From contig JAFDDG010000018.1 in assembly GCA_019310965.1 (NCBI GenBank), positions 1 to 53,280 of the forward strand: a stretch of 53,280 nt of DNA, written 5' to 3'. Below the pieces are notes generated by a model. The model had not been told where the DNA came from and searched no databases. It was given only the letters and a program-made list of their open reading frames with translations. Positions 36,512-47,134 of this stretch are shown in pieces. The translations under genes were made by a program, and so were the position numbers. This stretch comes from Deltaproteobacteria bacterium. GTDB lineage: Bacteria > Myxococcota_A > UBA9160 > SMWR01. The stretch's first letter is position 1. Each line of letters starts with the position of its first letter.

Positions 36512-37264
36512 ATGGGCGAGCCACGGACCACTTGTGAGGAGGCTGCCGAACGCGGCCTGCCGCGCGAAGGCGCCCGCACCTACTTCGTCTTCCAGGATGC
36601 CCTGGTCCCCCGCCTGCGAGACCAGCTCATGGGTCTGCTTTCCGAGGAAGAGCGCGGGCGCCAACGACGCTTCATCCGCGACAGCGACCGCGATCTTTTT
36701 CTATTGGCGCACGGCATGCTGCGCCGCGTGCTCGCGCTGCACGCCGGAGTGGCGCCGCAGAAACTGCGCTTCGAGACCGGTGCCCACGGCCGCCCCGAGC
36801 TGTCGGGCCCGGCTGCGGTCGGATCGCTGAGCTTCAACCTCACGCACACTCCCGGCCTTGCCGCCTGTGCCGTGGCGAACGGACGAGCCGTCGGCGTGGA
36901 CGCGGAGCACCTGGCCCGGGAGATCGACCTCCGGGCGGTTTCAGCCCGGGTTTTTTCGGCCATCGAGCGGCGCGGCCTCGACGGACTCTCGGGAGAGGAT
37001 GCACGCGAGCAATTCTTCGCCCACTGGACGCTCAAGGAGGCCTACGTGAAGGCCCTCGGGCTGGGATTCTCGCTTCCGCTGCGCCGCATCACGACCCTAC
37101 CGACCCGGGACGGACGCGCTCTCCTGCAGCTGGAGGACATGGAAGATGACGCGAGCCGCTGGACCTTGCGCACACATCGAGCCGGCTCCCAGCACCGGAT
37201 CGCAGTGGCACTCGAAGCCGGGACCGACGCGCCGGTGACATTCGAAGAGCTCTCGCTGGCCTGA
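36512..37264 (+). CDS. Sfp-type 4'-phosphopantetheinyl transferase (PfaE function)
   Basis: The 250-residue protein starts at ATG 36512, 9 bp after the repressor. Family motifs are FNLTHTPGLAACAV (CoA-binding His region), AVGVDAEH (magnesium ligands Asp130 and Glu132) and FFAHWTLKEAYVKALGLGF (Trp172, Lys175, Glu176, Lys180). The size is typical of Sfp/AcpT types. It should convert apo-ACP to holo-ACP using CoA, and the natural target is Ser1192 of Pfa2. Being in an operon with the repressor, activation of the synthase may share the same control. Confidence 0.93.
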   Translation: MGEPRTTCEEAAERGLPREGARTYFVFQDALVPRLRDQLMGLLSEEERGRQRRFIRDSDRDLFLLAHGMLRRVLALHAGVAPQKLRFETGAHGRPELSGPAAVGSLSFNLTHTPGLAACAVANGRAVGVDAEHLAREIDLRAVSARVFSAIERRGLDGLSGEDAREQFFAHWTLKEAYVKALGLGFSLPLRRITTLPTRDGRALLQLEDMEDDASRWTLRTHRAGSQHRIAVALEAGTDAPVTFEELSLA

Positions 37265-37419
37265 ACGAGCCTCCGCAGCCCGGGTCGTTCACCCGCGCGC
37301 CGGTGTCCCCGTCGAGAGACCCCACTCTCCAACACAGCGAGCGCCGCCCTATTCGCATCGGGAGACGGACCTCACGGAGGAACGCGCCGAGCGCGAAGGC
37401 GGTGGCGCGCGGAAGCAGA

Positions 37420-37470
37420 GGCGCCCCGACGCCACGGCCTCGAATCCCCGAGGCGGGGCCGAGGGGCGCC
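37420..37470. terminator. Nested GC hairpin between convergent genes
   Basis: Outer arms GGCGCCCC (37420-37427) and GGGGCGCC (37463-37470) enclose inner arms GCCTCG (37437-37442) and CGAGGC (37449-37454) with a 6-base loop. It lies in the 273-bp space between the PPTase gene and the convergent HD-domain gene. No T-tract is present. The rest of that space shows no supportable gene. Confidence 0.4.
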
Positions 37471-37537
37471 GGCGCATGAGCACGACACCGCCTTCGCACC
37501 CGGCCCTGCCACCGATCACCGAGCTACTCGAGACCTG

Positions 37538-38131
37538 CTAGGGGTCCGCCCGCCCCCCCACCCACCCGGCCAGGCATTCGGACAGCCGTTCGAGCTCGCC
37601 GTGCACGCGCGCGTGCGGAGTCGCCGCCAGCAGCAGGCATACCTCGCGGTAGTACCAGAGCGTCTGCTCGGGAGTGCCGTTGAAGCGATCGAACACTCCG
37701 ACGCCTTCGGCCTCGAGATCACCGATCAGGGAGCGCAGATTGTCGAGCTTGTCGCAGCCGACCACGAGCAAGACCTCGAGCGGCGCTTCACGCAGCGCCG
37801 CGAGATAGCCTCGCTTGCGTTCGAGCCAGGGCGACTTGGCATCCGCCGTGTCTCCCGGCAGCAGGTCGGTGCACACGGCGACGATGCCCGCGACATCCCC
37901 ACCGAAGCGGCTCTCGAGCTCCTCGATCGCGACACCACAGTCCTCGACCACATCGTGAAGCAGCCCGGCCACGGCCTGTGCCGAGCCGCCGCCGTGCTCG
38001 AGCACGAGGCCGGCCACCTGAAGCAGGTGACAGGCGTAGGGCGCACCAGAGCCCTTGCGGCGCTGGCCGGCATGGGCCGCCAGCGCAAACGCCGCCGCAT
38101 CCATCAGCCGTTCGCGCGCCGCAGTGTCCAC
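37538..38131 (-). CDS. HD-domain phosphohydrolase (MESH1/RelA-SpoT hydrolase-like)
   Basis: The 197-residue protein starts at GTG 38131. AHAGQRRKGSGAPYACHLLQVAGLV matches the first His region of (p)ppGpp hydrolase domains. VAGLLHDVVEDCGV holds the HD metal ligands and the ED pair of MESH1/SpoT, and VVGCDKLDNLRSLIGDL is the downstream KxxD/N motif. There is no synthetase, TGS or ACT domain, so it is a small stand-alone alarmone hydrolase candidate. Nucleotide substrates other than ppGpp are possible. It is divergent from the yheU-like gene. Confidence 0.82.
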   Translation of the reverse strand: MDTAARERLMDAAAFALAAHAGQRRKGSGAPYACHLLQVAGLVLEHGGGSAQAVAGLLHDVVEDCGVAIEELESRFGGDVAGIVAVCTDLLPGDTADAKSPWLERKRGYLAALREAPLEVLLVVGCDKLDNLRSLIGDLEAEGVGVFDRFNGTPEQTLWYYREVCLLLAATPHARVHGELERLSECLAGWVGGRADP

Positions 38132-38194
38132 GCATCCTCCCGGACAAGCGCAAGCGAGTGTAGCCCCCTACCCTGCCCGGCCGAGGCCGAACCC

Positions 38195-38446
38195 ATGGAC
38201 GACACAGACGACCCGCGGCGCGGCACCGAGTTGCCGGTCGATGCGCTGAGCCCGGAAGCTCTACGCGGGCTCATCGAGGATTTCGTCACCCGCGACGGCA
38301 CCGACTACGGCGCCGTCGAGCGCAGCATCGACGACAAGATCCGTGACGTGCTCCGGCAACTCGAGAGCGGCGAGGCGCGCATCGTCTTCGACCCGGAGGG
38401 CGAGACCGCGAGCATCACGTTGGCGAGAGAGCTCTCTCGCTCGTGA
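38195..38446 (+). CDS. UPF0270 (YheU) family protein
   Basis: The 83-residue protein starts at ATG 38195. The core PVDALSPEALRGLIEDFVTRDGTDYGAVERSIDDKIRDVLRQLESGEA matches E. coli YheU closely ([39 protein letters not shown]...GEA). The family has no established function. The N-terminus has an extra acidic dozen residues. Its stop overlaps the start of the thioesterase gene (GTGA), so the two are translationally coupled. Confidence 0.88.
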   Translation: MDDTDDPRRGTELPVDALSPEALRGLIEDFVTRDGTDYGAVERSIDDKIRDVLRQLESGEARIVFDPEGETASITLARELSRS

Positions 38447-39234
38447 TCCCGCCCGACGCGCGGGACGCGATCTTCTGCCGGGATGGCGACTGGCTCGTGC
38501 CCACGGAATTCGCGGGCGGCCCCTGGAGTGTCGGCGCACAGCACGGGGGTCCGGTCGCAGGATTGCTGGCGCGTTCGGTGGAGACCTGCGTGCCACCCGG
38601 CATGCGCGTCACGCGGCTCGCAGTCGACCTGCTGGGCGAGGTGCCGCTCGAGCCCCTGCGAGCCGAGGTCGAGGTCGTGCGTCCCGGCAAGCGCATTGCG
38701 CTGGTGCGGGCACGGCTGCTCGACGATGCGAAGGTGCTGGCGGGCGCAACGGCACAGCTGCTGCGCACGGAGCCCATCGCGGGCATCGAACGCTGGCTGG
38801 CACAGGACGTTCCTCACCCGTCGCGGCCCGAGGAGCCCCGAGGTGCAGGCTGGGCCGGCCTCGACATCCCGGGCTTCGCCCGCGCCGTCGATTTTTCGTG
38901 GCACGAGGAGACGGACAGCCGGCGGAGCATCATGTGGACACGCCTGCGTCTGCCACTGGTCGCTGGCGAGACCACGAGCCCCCTGGTTCGGCTCGCCTCG
39001 TTGTCGGACTTCGCCAGCGGCGCCGGCAACGCTCTCGACCTGAGGCGTTTCGTGTCGATCAATCCCGACCTCACCCTGCACATCGAGCGCGAGCCACGCT
39101 CGGACTGGATCGGCATCGAGGGCAGCACCGAGGTCCGCGCGGACGGAACCGGTCAGTCCCTGGGGTCGGTCTACGACCTGCACGGGCGGATCGCCCGGGC
39201 ACAGGCATCCCTCTACGTGGCGGCACGCGGATGA
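38443..39234 (+). CDS. TesB-like acyl-CoA thioesterase (double hotdog)
   Basis: The 263-residue product starts at a GTG overlapping the upstream stop. WSVGAQHGGPVAGLLARSVE is the hotdog central helix region typical of TesB-like proteins, RLAVDLLGEVPLEPLRAEVEVVRPGKRIALVRARL follows, and the second hotdog ends SVYDLHGRIARAQASLYV. An Asp-Gln-Thr-like catalytic set is suggested but cannot be assigned by eye. It should cleave acyl-CoA. Its location 6 kb from the pfa operon makes a role in that pathway unproven. Confidence 0.8.
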   Translation: MIPPDARDAIFCRDGDWLVPTEFAGGPWSVGAQHGGPVAGLLARSVETCVPPGMRVTRLAVDLLGEVPLEPLRAEVEVVRPGKRIALVRARLLDDAKVLAGATAQLLRTEPIAGIERWLAQDVPHPSRPEEPRGAGWAGLDIPGFARAVDFSWHEETDSRRSIMWTRLRLPLVAGETTSPLVRLASLSDFASGAGNALDLRRFVSINPDLTLHIEREPRSDWIGIEGSTEVRADGTGQSLGSVYDLHGRIARAQASLYVAARG

Positions 39235-39322
39235 GCCGCCCGGCGGGAGCACTTGACCCGCCCCCCACGCGGGATCGATCATGCTCGCCGGGCCCCGGTC
39301 ACGGCAGGCGACGGAGGCACCC

Positions 39323-41980
<2,658 letters not shown>

Positions 41981-42008
41981 AGCCAGTCCTTCGCCAGCCG
42001 TATTCGCG

Positions 42009-43274
42009 CTAGAGGCCCTCTCGGAGGCCCGGCTCCACTTCCGGCAGCCGGATCGCACGCACCAGGAGCAACGCGGCAAAGAGGCCGACGACGAATAGCC
42101 AGAAGGCGCCGGCGTAATCACCCGTCACGTCGTGCACCCAGGCGGCGAGCACGGGCCCCGACAGCTGGAACGGCGCCGCGATCGGCCACAGCAGGCCCAT
42201 CATCGGACCGAACGCACGGCGCCCGAAAGCTCGGGCCAGCAGCGCCGTGGTCAGCGGCATGTAGCCACCTGCCGAGACGCCGGTCACTAGCACGGCGGCC
42301 ACGCTGCTGGCAAACGCCGTCACGTGGATCAGCGCGACGATGCCGCAGGCTTGTCCCACCAGGGCCAGCATGAGGGCCGGCCGGGGCCCGATGAGATCCG
42401 AGAGCCGGCCAAAGACGAGCTTGCCCAGCGCGGCGCCGCCAGCCATGAGCGAGGCCAGCACCGCGGCGCGTGCGGGCTCGAAGCCCGCGTCGCTGCCGAA
42501 CGCCACGACATGACTGATGACCGCGGTGGTCGCCATGAAGGCGATGCCCATGGCGAGGGCGATCAGCCACAAGTTGGGCTCGTGCAGCGCATCAGCGGTT
42601 CGAAACGGCGGTACGACTTCGAGTGCCGGTGCGACGTCATCGAGAGCTTGCGCCGGAAGCCCGTCCACGCGCAGGCCGCGATCTTCGGGCCGGCCCACGA
42701 CGAGCCACCAGAGCAGCGGTGCGGTGCACAACAGCAGTGTGCCGAGCACCTGGTAGGCGCCGCGCCAGCCGCCCCAGGCGATCAGGCTCGCCACCACCGG
42801 CGCCATTACCATGCCGCCGAGCGACGACCCGAGCTGGGAAGTGGCGAGCGCCGTCGCACGCCGTCGCTCGAACCAATGCACCACCAGGGTGGAGGGTCCG
42901 GTGGCCGAGAGGGTGTGAGACGCCAAGCCAATCAGCGTTCCGAACAGCGCCGCGATCTGCCAGAGCGCCGTCGCACGGGAAGCCCCGAGCAGCGCGAGCC
43001 CCGCGGCCAGGGCTCCGGCGGTGATCAGCCGGCGCTCGTGGCCGCGCCCCATCAGACGCCCGACCACCGGTGCGCACACCATGCCGGCCACGCCTCCAAT
43101 GGCCTGCACGGCGATGACGGGGGTGCGATCACCCCCTGCAAACTCGTCCGCCAGCGACGTCAACACCACCGAAAAGCCGTAGAAGACGCAGCCGGTCATC
43201 AGGAACTGCGTCGAGAACGTGAGGCCGACGATTGCCCAGCCGTAGTAGAAGCCGCTGGCAGGTGCCGTCGCCAA
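42009..43274 (-). CDS. MFS transporter (monocarboxylate/OFA-type)
   Basis: The 421-residue protein has twelve hydrophobic segments in two halves. FYYGWAIVGLTFSTQFLMTGCVFYGFSVV at the N-terminus, WFERRRATALATSQLGSSLGGM in the first half and GRLSDLIGPRP between halves are typical of oxalate/formate- and monocarboxylate-type carriers. The start is TTG 43274 with AGGGGG upstream, tentative. The substrate is probably an organic acid. It is divergent from the enoyl-CoA hydratase, with a 191-bp gap in which I see no gene. Confidence 0.88.
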   Translation of the reverse strand: MATAPASGFYYGWAIVGLTFSTQFLMTGCVFYGFSVVLTSLADEFAGGDRTPVIAVQAIGGVAGMVCAPVVGRLMGRGHERRLITAGALAAGLALLGASRATALWQIAALFGTLIGLASHTLSATGPSTLVVHWFERRRATALATSQLGSSLGGMVMAPVVASLIAWGGWRGAYQVLGTLLLCTAPLLWWLVVGRPEDRGLRVDGLPAQALDDVAPALEVVPPFRTADALHEPNLWLIALAMGIAFMATTAVISHVVAFGSDAGFEPARAAVLASLMAGGAALGKLVFGRLSDLIGPRPALMLALVGQACGIVALIHVTAFASSVAAVLVTGVSAGGYMPLTTALLARAFGRRAFGPMMGLLWPIAAPFQLSGPVLAAWVHDVTGDYAGAFWLFVVGLFAALLLVRAIRLPEVEPGLREGL

Positions 43275-43465
43275 ACCGTGCGCCCCCTAGCCCAGCGACG
43301 CCACGGCGGCGGAATCCACGAGAAACCCGTCGAAGAAACGCGGTTCGGCACCCGCCCACAGGCACGCGACGTTTCCCACCGTGAAGCCACCCACGCGATC
43401 CCCCTTTCTGGCGAGCCCGTAGCATACGCCGACCCGAGCCGGCACTGCTGCCGTATAGTGCGGAC

Positions 43466-44293
43466 ATGTCCAGCGAAACGGATCCCGTCCTCTTCGATCT
43501 CGCCGACGACGGCGTCGCCACCATCACCCTGAACCGGCCCGAGGTGTTGAACGCCTTCGGCAGCGGCATGCCGGCACTGCTCGAGAAGTACTACCGGCGT
43601 TGTGATACGGACGACGCCGTGCGCGCGGTGGTGCTGACCGGCGCCGGGCGCGCATTCTGCTCCGGGGCCGACATGACCGATGCCGCAAATACGTTCGATC
43701 TCACGAACATCGGCGGCGCCAACAATTTTTCGGCAGCGGCGGTGGACTTCCCGGCATTTCGCGTGCGCAAGCTGATGATCGCCGCGGTGAACGGCCACGC
43801 CATCGGCGTCGGCATGACCCTCGCGCTGCAGTGCGACGTGCGCCTGTTCGCACGCGAGGGGAAGTACGGAACCGTGCAGGTGCGACGGGGCGCAATGCCC
43901 GACGCCTACGCCCACTGGACCGTCAGCCGCGCCGTCGGCGTGGCGCGGGCTGCGGAGCTGTTGCTCACGGGCCAGATGTTCAGCGGCGAGGAGATCGAAC
44001 GCTTCGGCGTCGCCTCCCAGGTGCTGCCGGCGGCAGAGGTGTTGCCGACGGCCCGCGCGCTCGCGACCGATGTGGCGACCCACGCAGCGCCACTTTCAGT
44101 GGCGCTCTCGAAGCGACTGCTGTGGCAGGCCCAGAGCCTCTCCCCAGAGGAGGTGGAGCGCGAGGAGACGCGCCTGCACCTGCACCTCTTTGCGCAGCCC
44201 GACGCCATCGAAGGCCCGGTGGCCTTCATGCAGAAGCGCACCCCGGAGTGGAAGTCCAAGGTCTCCAGAGACTGGCCAGACCCGGAAGACTGA
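43466..44293 (+). CDS. Enoyl-CoA hydratase/isomerase family protein
   Basis: The 275-residue crotonase-fold protein has ATITLNRPEVLNAF, GRAFCSGADM (first oxyanion Gly region) and MIAAVNGHAIGVGMTLALQCDVRLF (second oxyanion region). The usual catalytic glutamates are not clear: VQVRRGAMPDAYAHW replaces the typical PE.GL.P.....L segment, so hydratase activity is uncertain and isomerase or other crotonase chemistry is possible. Length is normal. It lies upstream of the CoA-transferase pair on the same strand. Confidence 0.87.
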   Translation: MSSETDPVLFDLADDGVATITLNRPEVLNAFGSGMPALLEKYYRRCDTDDAVRAVVLTGAGRAFCSGADMTDAANTFDLTNIGGANNFSAAAVDFPAFRVRKLMIAAVNGHAIGVGMTLALQCDVRLFAREGKYGTVQVRRGAMPDAYAHWTVSRAVGVARAAELLLTGQMFSGEEIERFGVASQVLPAAEVLPTARALATDVATHAAPLSVALSKRLLWQAQSLSPEEVEREETRLHLHLFAQPDAIEGPVAFMQKRTPEWKSKVSRDWPDPED

Positions 44294-44423
44294 GCGCGCG
44301 GCGGAGACGTCGATTCTCGGCGCCGGCAGGTGCGATCTATGAAGCGAGGACACGCCGGAAAGGGTTCGTCTACACTCGGGCCCGCCGGCGAGCCCTCACG
44401 CCCCGAGCCAGCCAAGGATCTCC

Positions 44424-44549
44424 ATGACCGTCGCACTCGCTCTGGATCTCGACGACCTCGCCTGGATCAGCCCCGAGCGGGCCGGCTCGGCGCAGCACCT
44501 CATCTCGAAGCGGGTCGGCGGCATCCAGCCCCGGCCGATCCATCCCTAG
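44424..44549 (+). CDS. Small ORF of 41 residues upstream of the CoA-transferases
   Basis: AAGGATCTCC precedes an ATG at 44424; the product begins MTVALALDLDDLAWIS and ends GGIQPRPIHP. It fills about half of the 283-bp space between the hydratase and the first CaiB-like gene, ending 27 bp before the latter's start. Codon choice looks like local genes, but nothing in the peptide is recognisable. It could be a real small protein, a leader peptide or a gene remnant. Confidence 0.35.
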   Translation: MTVALALDLDDLAWISPERAGSAQHLISKRVGGIQPRPIHP

Positions 44550-44576
44550 CTGCGATCCGCCCGACAGGAGACTCCG

Positions 44577-45800
44577 TTGGCCCCCGCAGATCACCGGCGC
44601 GCGATGAGCGAGCCGACCCCCACCCAGCCGCTGCGCGGCGTGCGCGTGCTCGACGCCGCGGACGAGAAAGGCGAGTTCTGCGGCCGTCTCCTGGCGGACC
44701 TGGGCGCCGAGGTGATCCGTCTGGAGCCGCCCGGCGGCGCCGACACCCGCGGCTTCCCGCCCTTCGCACACACGCCGAGCGGCGGCACGGCGAGCCTCTA
44801 TTTCGGGCTGCGCAACGCGGGCAAGCGCGGCATCACCCTCGACTTCGCCCAACCCGCCGGCCGCGAGCTCCTGCACCGGCTGCTCGAGCGGGTCGACATC
44901 TGGCTCGAGACATCGAAGCCCGGCGTGCTCGAGGCCCTCGACCTGGCACCGGATGCCGTGCTGGCCCGCCATCCGCAGCTGGTCATGACGTCGCTGACGG
45001 AGTACGGGCGGACAGGCCCCTACCGCGATTTCGAGGGCACCAGCACCACCGCGTTTGCCATGGGCGGGATGATGCACCGCAGCGGAGCGGCAGATCGGCC
45101 GCCCTGTCAGGCTCCCGGCCACCTGGCGTACGACGCGGCCGGTGTCTGTGCCGCCTTCCCGACGCTTCTTGCCTACTACCAGCGCCTGCAGACCGGACGC
45201 GGCCAACACATCGACTGCTCGGTCCAGGAATCGATCGTGGCGATGGTCGACTGGTCGATTCCCAACGGGTCGATCGGAGGCGCGATCGTGCCGCGCAATG
45301 GGCCCGGCATGTACCCGCTCTTCAAGTGCCAGGACGGCTACGTGCGCATGATCATCCTGGTGCCCTCGCACTGGCACGCACTGCTCGCCTGGATGGGAAC
45401 GCCGCCCGAGCTCGCCGATCCGAAGTTCGATCAGTTCTTCGAGCGCCTGGTGAACATGGCAATGATCAACGAGAAGATCGCCGAATTCTTCGGGTCCCGG
45501 AAACAGCTCGACGTCTGCCGCGAGGGACAGCGCCTGGGGCTGCCCGTGACTCCGCTGCTCGAGCCCGCCCAGGTCCTCGACAACGAGCACACGCGCAGCC
45601 GAGGCACCTTCCGCCAGCTCGAGCTCGAACCCGACTTTCCGGTCACGCTGCCGTCTGGTTTCCTGCACCTGGACGAGACGCGGGTCGGCCCCGTAGGCGG
45701 ACCGCCGGCGCCGGGACAGGACAACCCGGCGATCTACTGCGACGAACTCGGCGTATCCGCCGACGAGCTGGCAGCGCTGCGCGGACAGGGAGCGATCTGA
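44577..45800 (+). CDS. CaiB/BaiF-family CoA-transferase (first of pair)
   Basis: The product has 407 residues from TTG 44577, chosen because AGGAGA lies eight bases upstream; ATG 44604 is the alternative without a ribosome site. LRGVRVLDAADEKGEFCGRLLADLGAEVIRLEPPGGADTR is the family opening and LEASK-like LETSKPGVLEALDL follows. The position of the catalytic Asp (FGxRxxxxD region) cannot be fixed by eye. Class III transferases move CoA between carboxylates. The stop is 8 bp before the second transferase, so they are co-transcribed. Confidence 0.9.
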   Translation: MAPADHRRAMSEPTPTQPLRGVRVLDAADEKGEFCGRLLADLGAEVIRLEPPGGADTRGFPPFAHTPSGGTASLYFGLRNAGKRGITLDFAQPAGRELLHRLLERVDIWLETSKPGVLEALDLAPDAVLARHPQLVMTSLTEYGRTGPYRDFEGTSTTAFAMGGMMHRSGAADRPPCQAPGHLAYDAAGVCAAFPTLLAYYQRLQTGRGQHIDCSVQESIVAMVDWSIPNGSIGGAIVPRNGPGMYPLFKCQDGYVRMIILVPSHWHALLAWMGTPPELADPKFDQFFERLVNMAMINEKIAEFFGSRKQLDVCREGQRLGLPVTPLLEPAQVLDNEHTRSRGTFRQLELEPDFPVTLPSGFLHLDETRVGPVGGPPAPGQDNPAIYCDELGVSADELAALRGQGAI

Positions 45801-45808
45801 AGCCAACG

Positions 45809-47029
45809 ATGTCGGATTACCCGTTCGCAGGACTGTTGGTGGTCGACTTCGGCATCGGCGCCGTGGGGGTCGAGGTGACGCGGCTCTTCGCCGAGTACGG
45901 TGCGGACGTCATCAAGATCGAGAGCCACGAGAAACCCGACTTCATGCGTCAGCTGACACCGAACCTGATCAACCCCTCGTTTGCCTCGTCGAGCCGCTGC
46001 AAGCGCAGCCTGGGCGTCAACCTCAAGACGGAGCGCGGCCGGGAGCTGGTGCACGCGCTGCTACGCAAGGCAGACATGGTGGTCGACAACCTCGCCCCTG
46101 GCGTGATGGCGCGCCTGGAAATGGACGCCGCCACGCTGCACGCACTCAACCCGAAGCTCATCGTCGTCACCAGCCAGAGTGTCGGCACCAGCGGGCCGTG
46201 GAAGGGCTGGAGCGGCTACGGTCCGAGCACGCACCCGACCAGTGGGCTGCACTGGCTCTGGAACCACGCCGACGCGCAGGAGCCCGCAGGCTCGGTCTGT
46301 ACCTATCCCGACCACCTGGTGGGGCGCCTCGGCGCCATCGCGGGCATCGCGAGCCTGATCCAGCGCGAGCGCACCGGAGCCGGCGCCACCGCGGACATCG
46401 CGCAGTTCGAAACACCGATCCAGTTTCTGGGCGACATCTTCGCGCAGGAAGCGCTCGAGCCGGGCAGTGCGCAACCCCAGGGCAACCGCAGCGAACGCGG
46501 CGCGCCCTGGGGCGCATACCCCTGCGCCGGCGACGACGAGTGGGTGGCCATCTGCGTGCGCGACGATGCCGACTGGGCGGCACTGCGGGACGCGCTGGGA
46601 GATCCCGAGTGGGCCGCCGACCCCGGCTACGCGAGCGCCGAGGGGCGCCGCACCGCCCACGACGCCATCGACGCGAAGCTGGCGAGCTGGACCCAGGAGC
46701 TCTCACCACAGAACGCCCGAGACGCGCTGCAAGCCGTCGGCGTGCCGGCCGGTGAGCTGCAGCACACCGAGCACATGATCGCGGATCGCAACCTCGCGGC
46801 TCGGGAATTCATACGCGTACTGGATCAACCGAGCCTCACCACGCTGCTCTTCGAGGGGCCCTTCTATCACGCAACGCAGCTGCCGGAACCGCTACTCGAG
46901 CCGGCGCCGCTACTGGCACAGCACACGCGGGAGATCTGCCGGGAGCACATGGGACTCGCCGACGCCGAGATCGACACCTTGGTCGCCGAGGGCGTGCTCG
47001 AGGAGTACCGCGGCGAGGACGACGCGTGA
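45809..47029 (+). CDS. CaiB/BaiF-family CoA-transferase (second of pair)
   Basis: The 406-residue product starts at ATG 45809 (MSDYPFAGLLVVDFGIGAVGVEVTRLFAEYGADVIKIES). Family features are LGVNLKTERGRELVHALLRKADMVVDNLAPGVMARL, TSQSVGTSGPWKGWSGYGP and a C-terminal small domain. It is clearly a different paralogue from its neighbour, with modest resemblance. Adjacent paralogues may form a hetero-oligomer, as known for some CaiB/BaiF pairs such as SmtAB; that is inference. Its stop is followed in the same frame by the nitroreductase remnant. Confidence 0.9.
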   Translation: MSDYPFAGLLVVDFGIGAVGVEVTRLFAEYGADVIKIESHEKPDFMRQLTPNLINPSFASSSRCKRSLGVNLKTERGRELVHALLRKADMVVDNLAPGVMARLEMDAATLHALNPKLIVVTSQSVGTSGPWKGWSGYGPSTHPTSGLHWLWNHADAQEPAGSVCTYPDHLVGRLGAIAGIASLIQRERTGAGATADIAQFETPIQFLGDIFAQEALEPGSAQPQGNRSERGAPWGAYPCAGDDEWVAICVRDDADWAALRDALGDPEWAADPGYASAEGRRTAHDAIDAKLASWTQELSPQNARDALQAVGVPAGELQHTEHMIADRNLAAREFIRVLDQPSLTTLLFEGPFYHATQLPEPLLEPAPLLAQHTREICREHMGLADAEIDTLVAEGVLEEYRGEDDA

Positions 47030-47038
47030 AAGCCGGCG

Positions 47039-47134
47039 ACTCGTGACCGCCCCTTCTACGACAAATACCAGGCCAAGACCCAGCGACCCATCCCGCCGGT
47101 GCACCTGCTCGAGACGCGACCCTACGAGGCCTGA
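47039..47134 (+). pseudogene. C-terminal remnant of a deazaflavin (F420)-dependent nitroreductase-like gene
   Basis: In the frame ending at TGA 47132-47134 the sequence reads TRDRPFYDKYQAKTQRPIPPVHLL and so on. It resembles the C-terminus of Ddn-family proteins (pattern Y..YQ.KT.R.IPVV.LEP). No start or N-terminal domain exists: the frame is continuous with the upstream CoA-transferase but separated by its TGA at 47027. The end overlaps the stop of the convergent GGDEF-EAL gene. A deletion remnant is the best reading; the family match is from memory of the motif. Confidence 0.5.

Noticed and set aside
37476..37541. 21-codon plus-strand mini-ORF after the nested hairpin
   Set aside because: No ribosome site, no recognisable peptide, and it runs into the end of the convergent HD-domain gene.
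44330..45808. Extension of the second CoA-transferase frame upstream, giving one 899-codon reading frame
   Set aside because: The upstream half is out of frame with, and fully overlaps, the first CoA-transferase. The real start of the second is ATG 45809.
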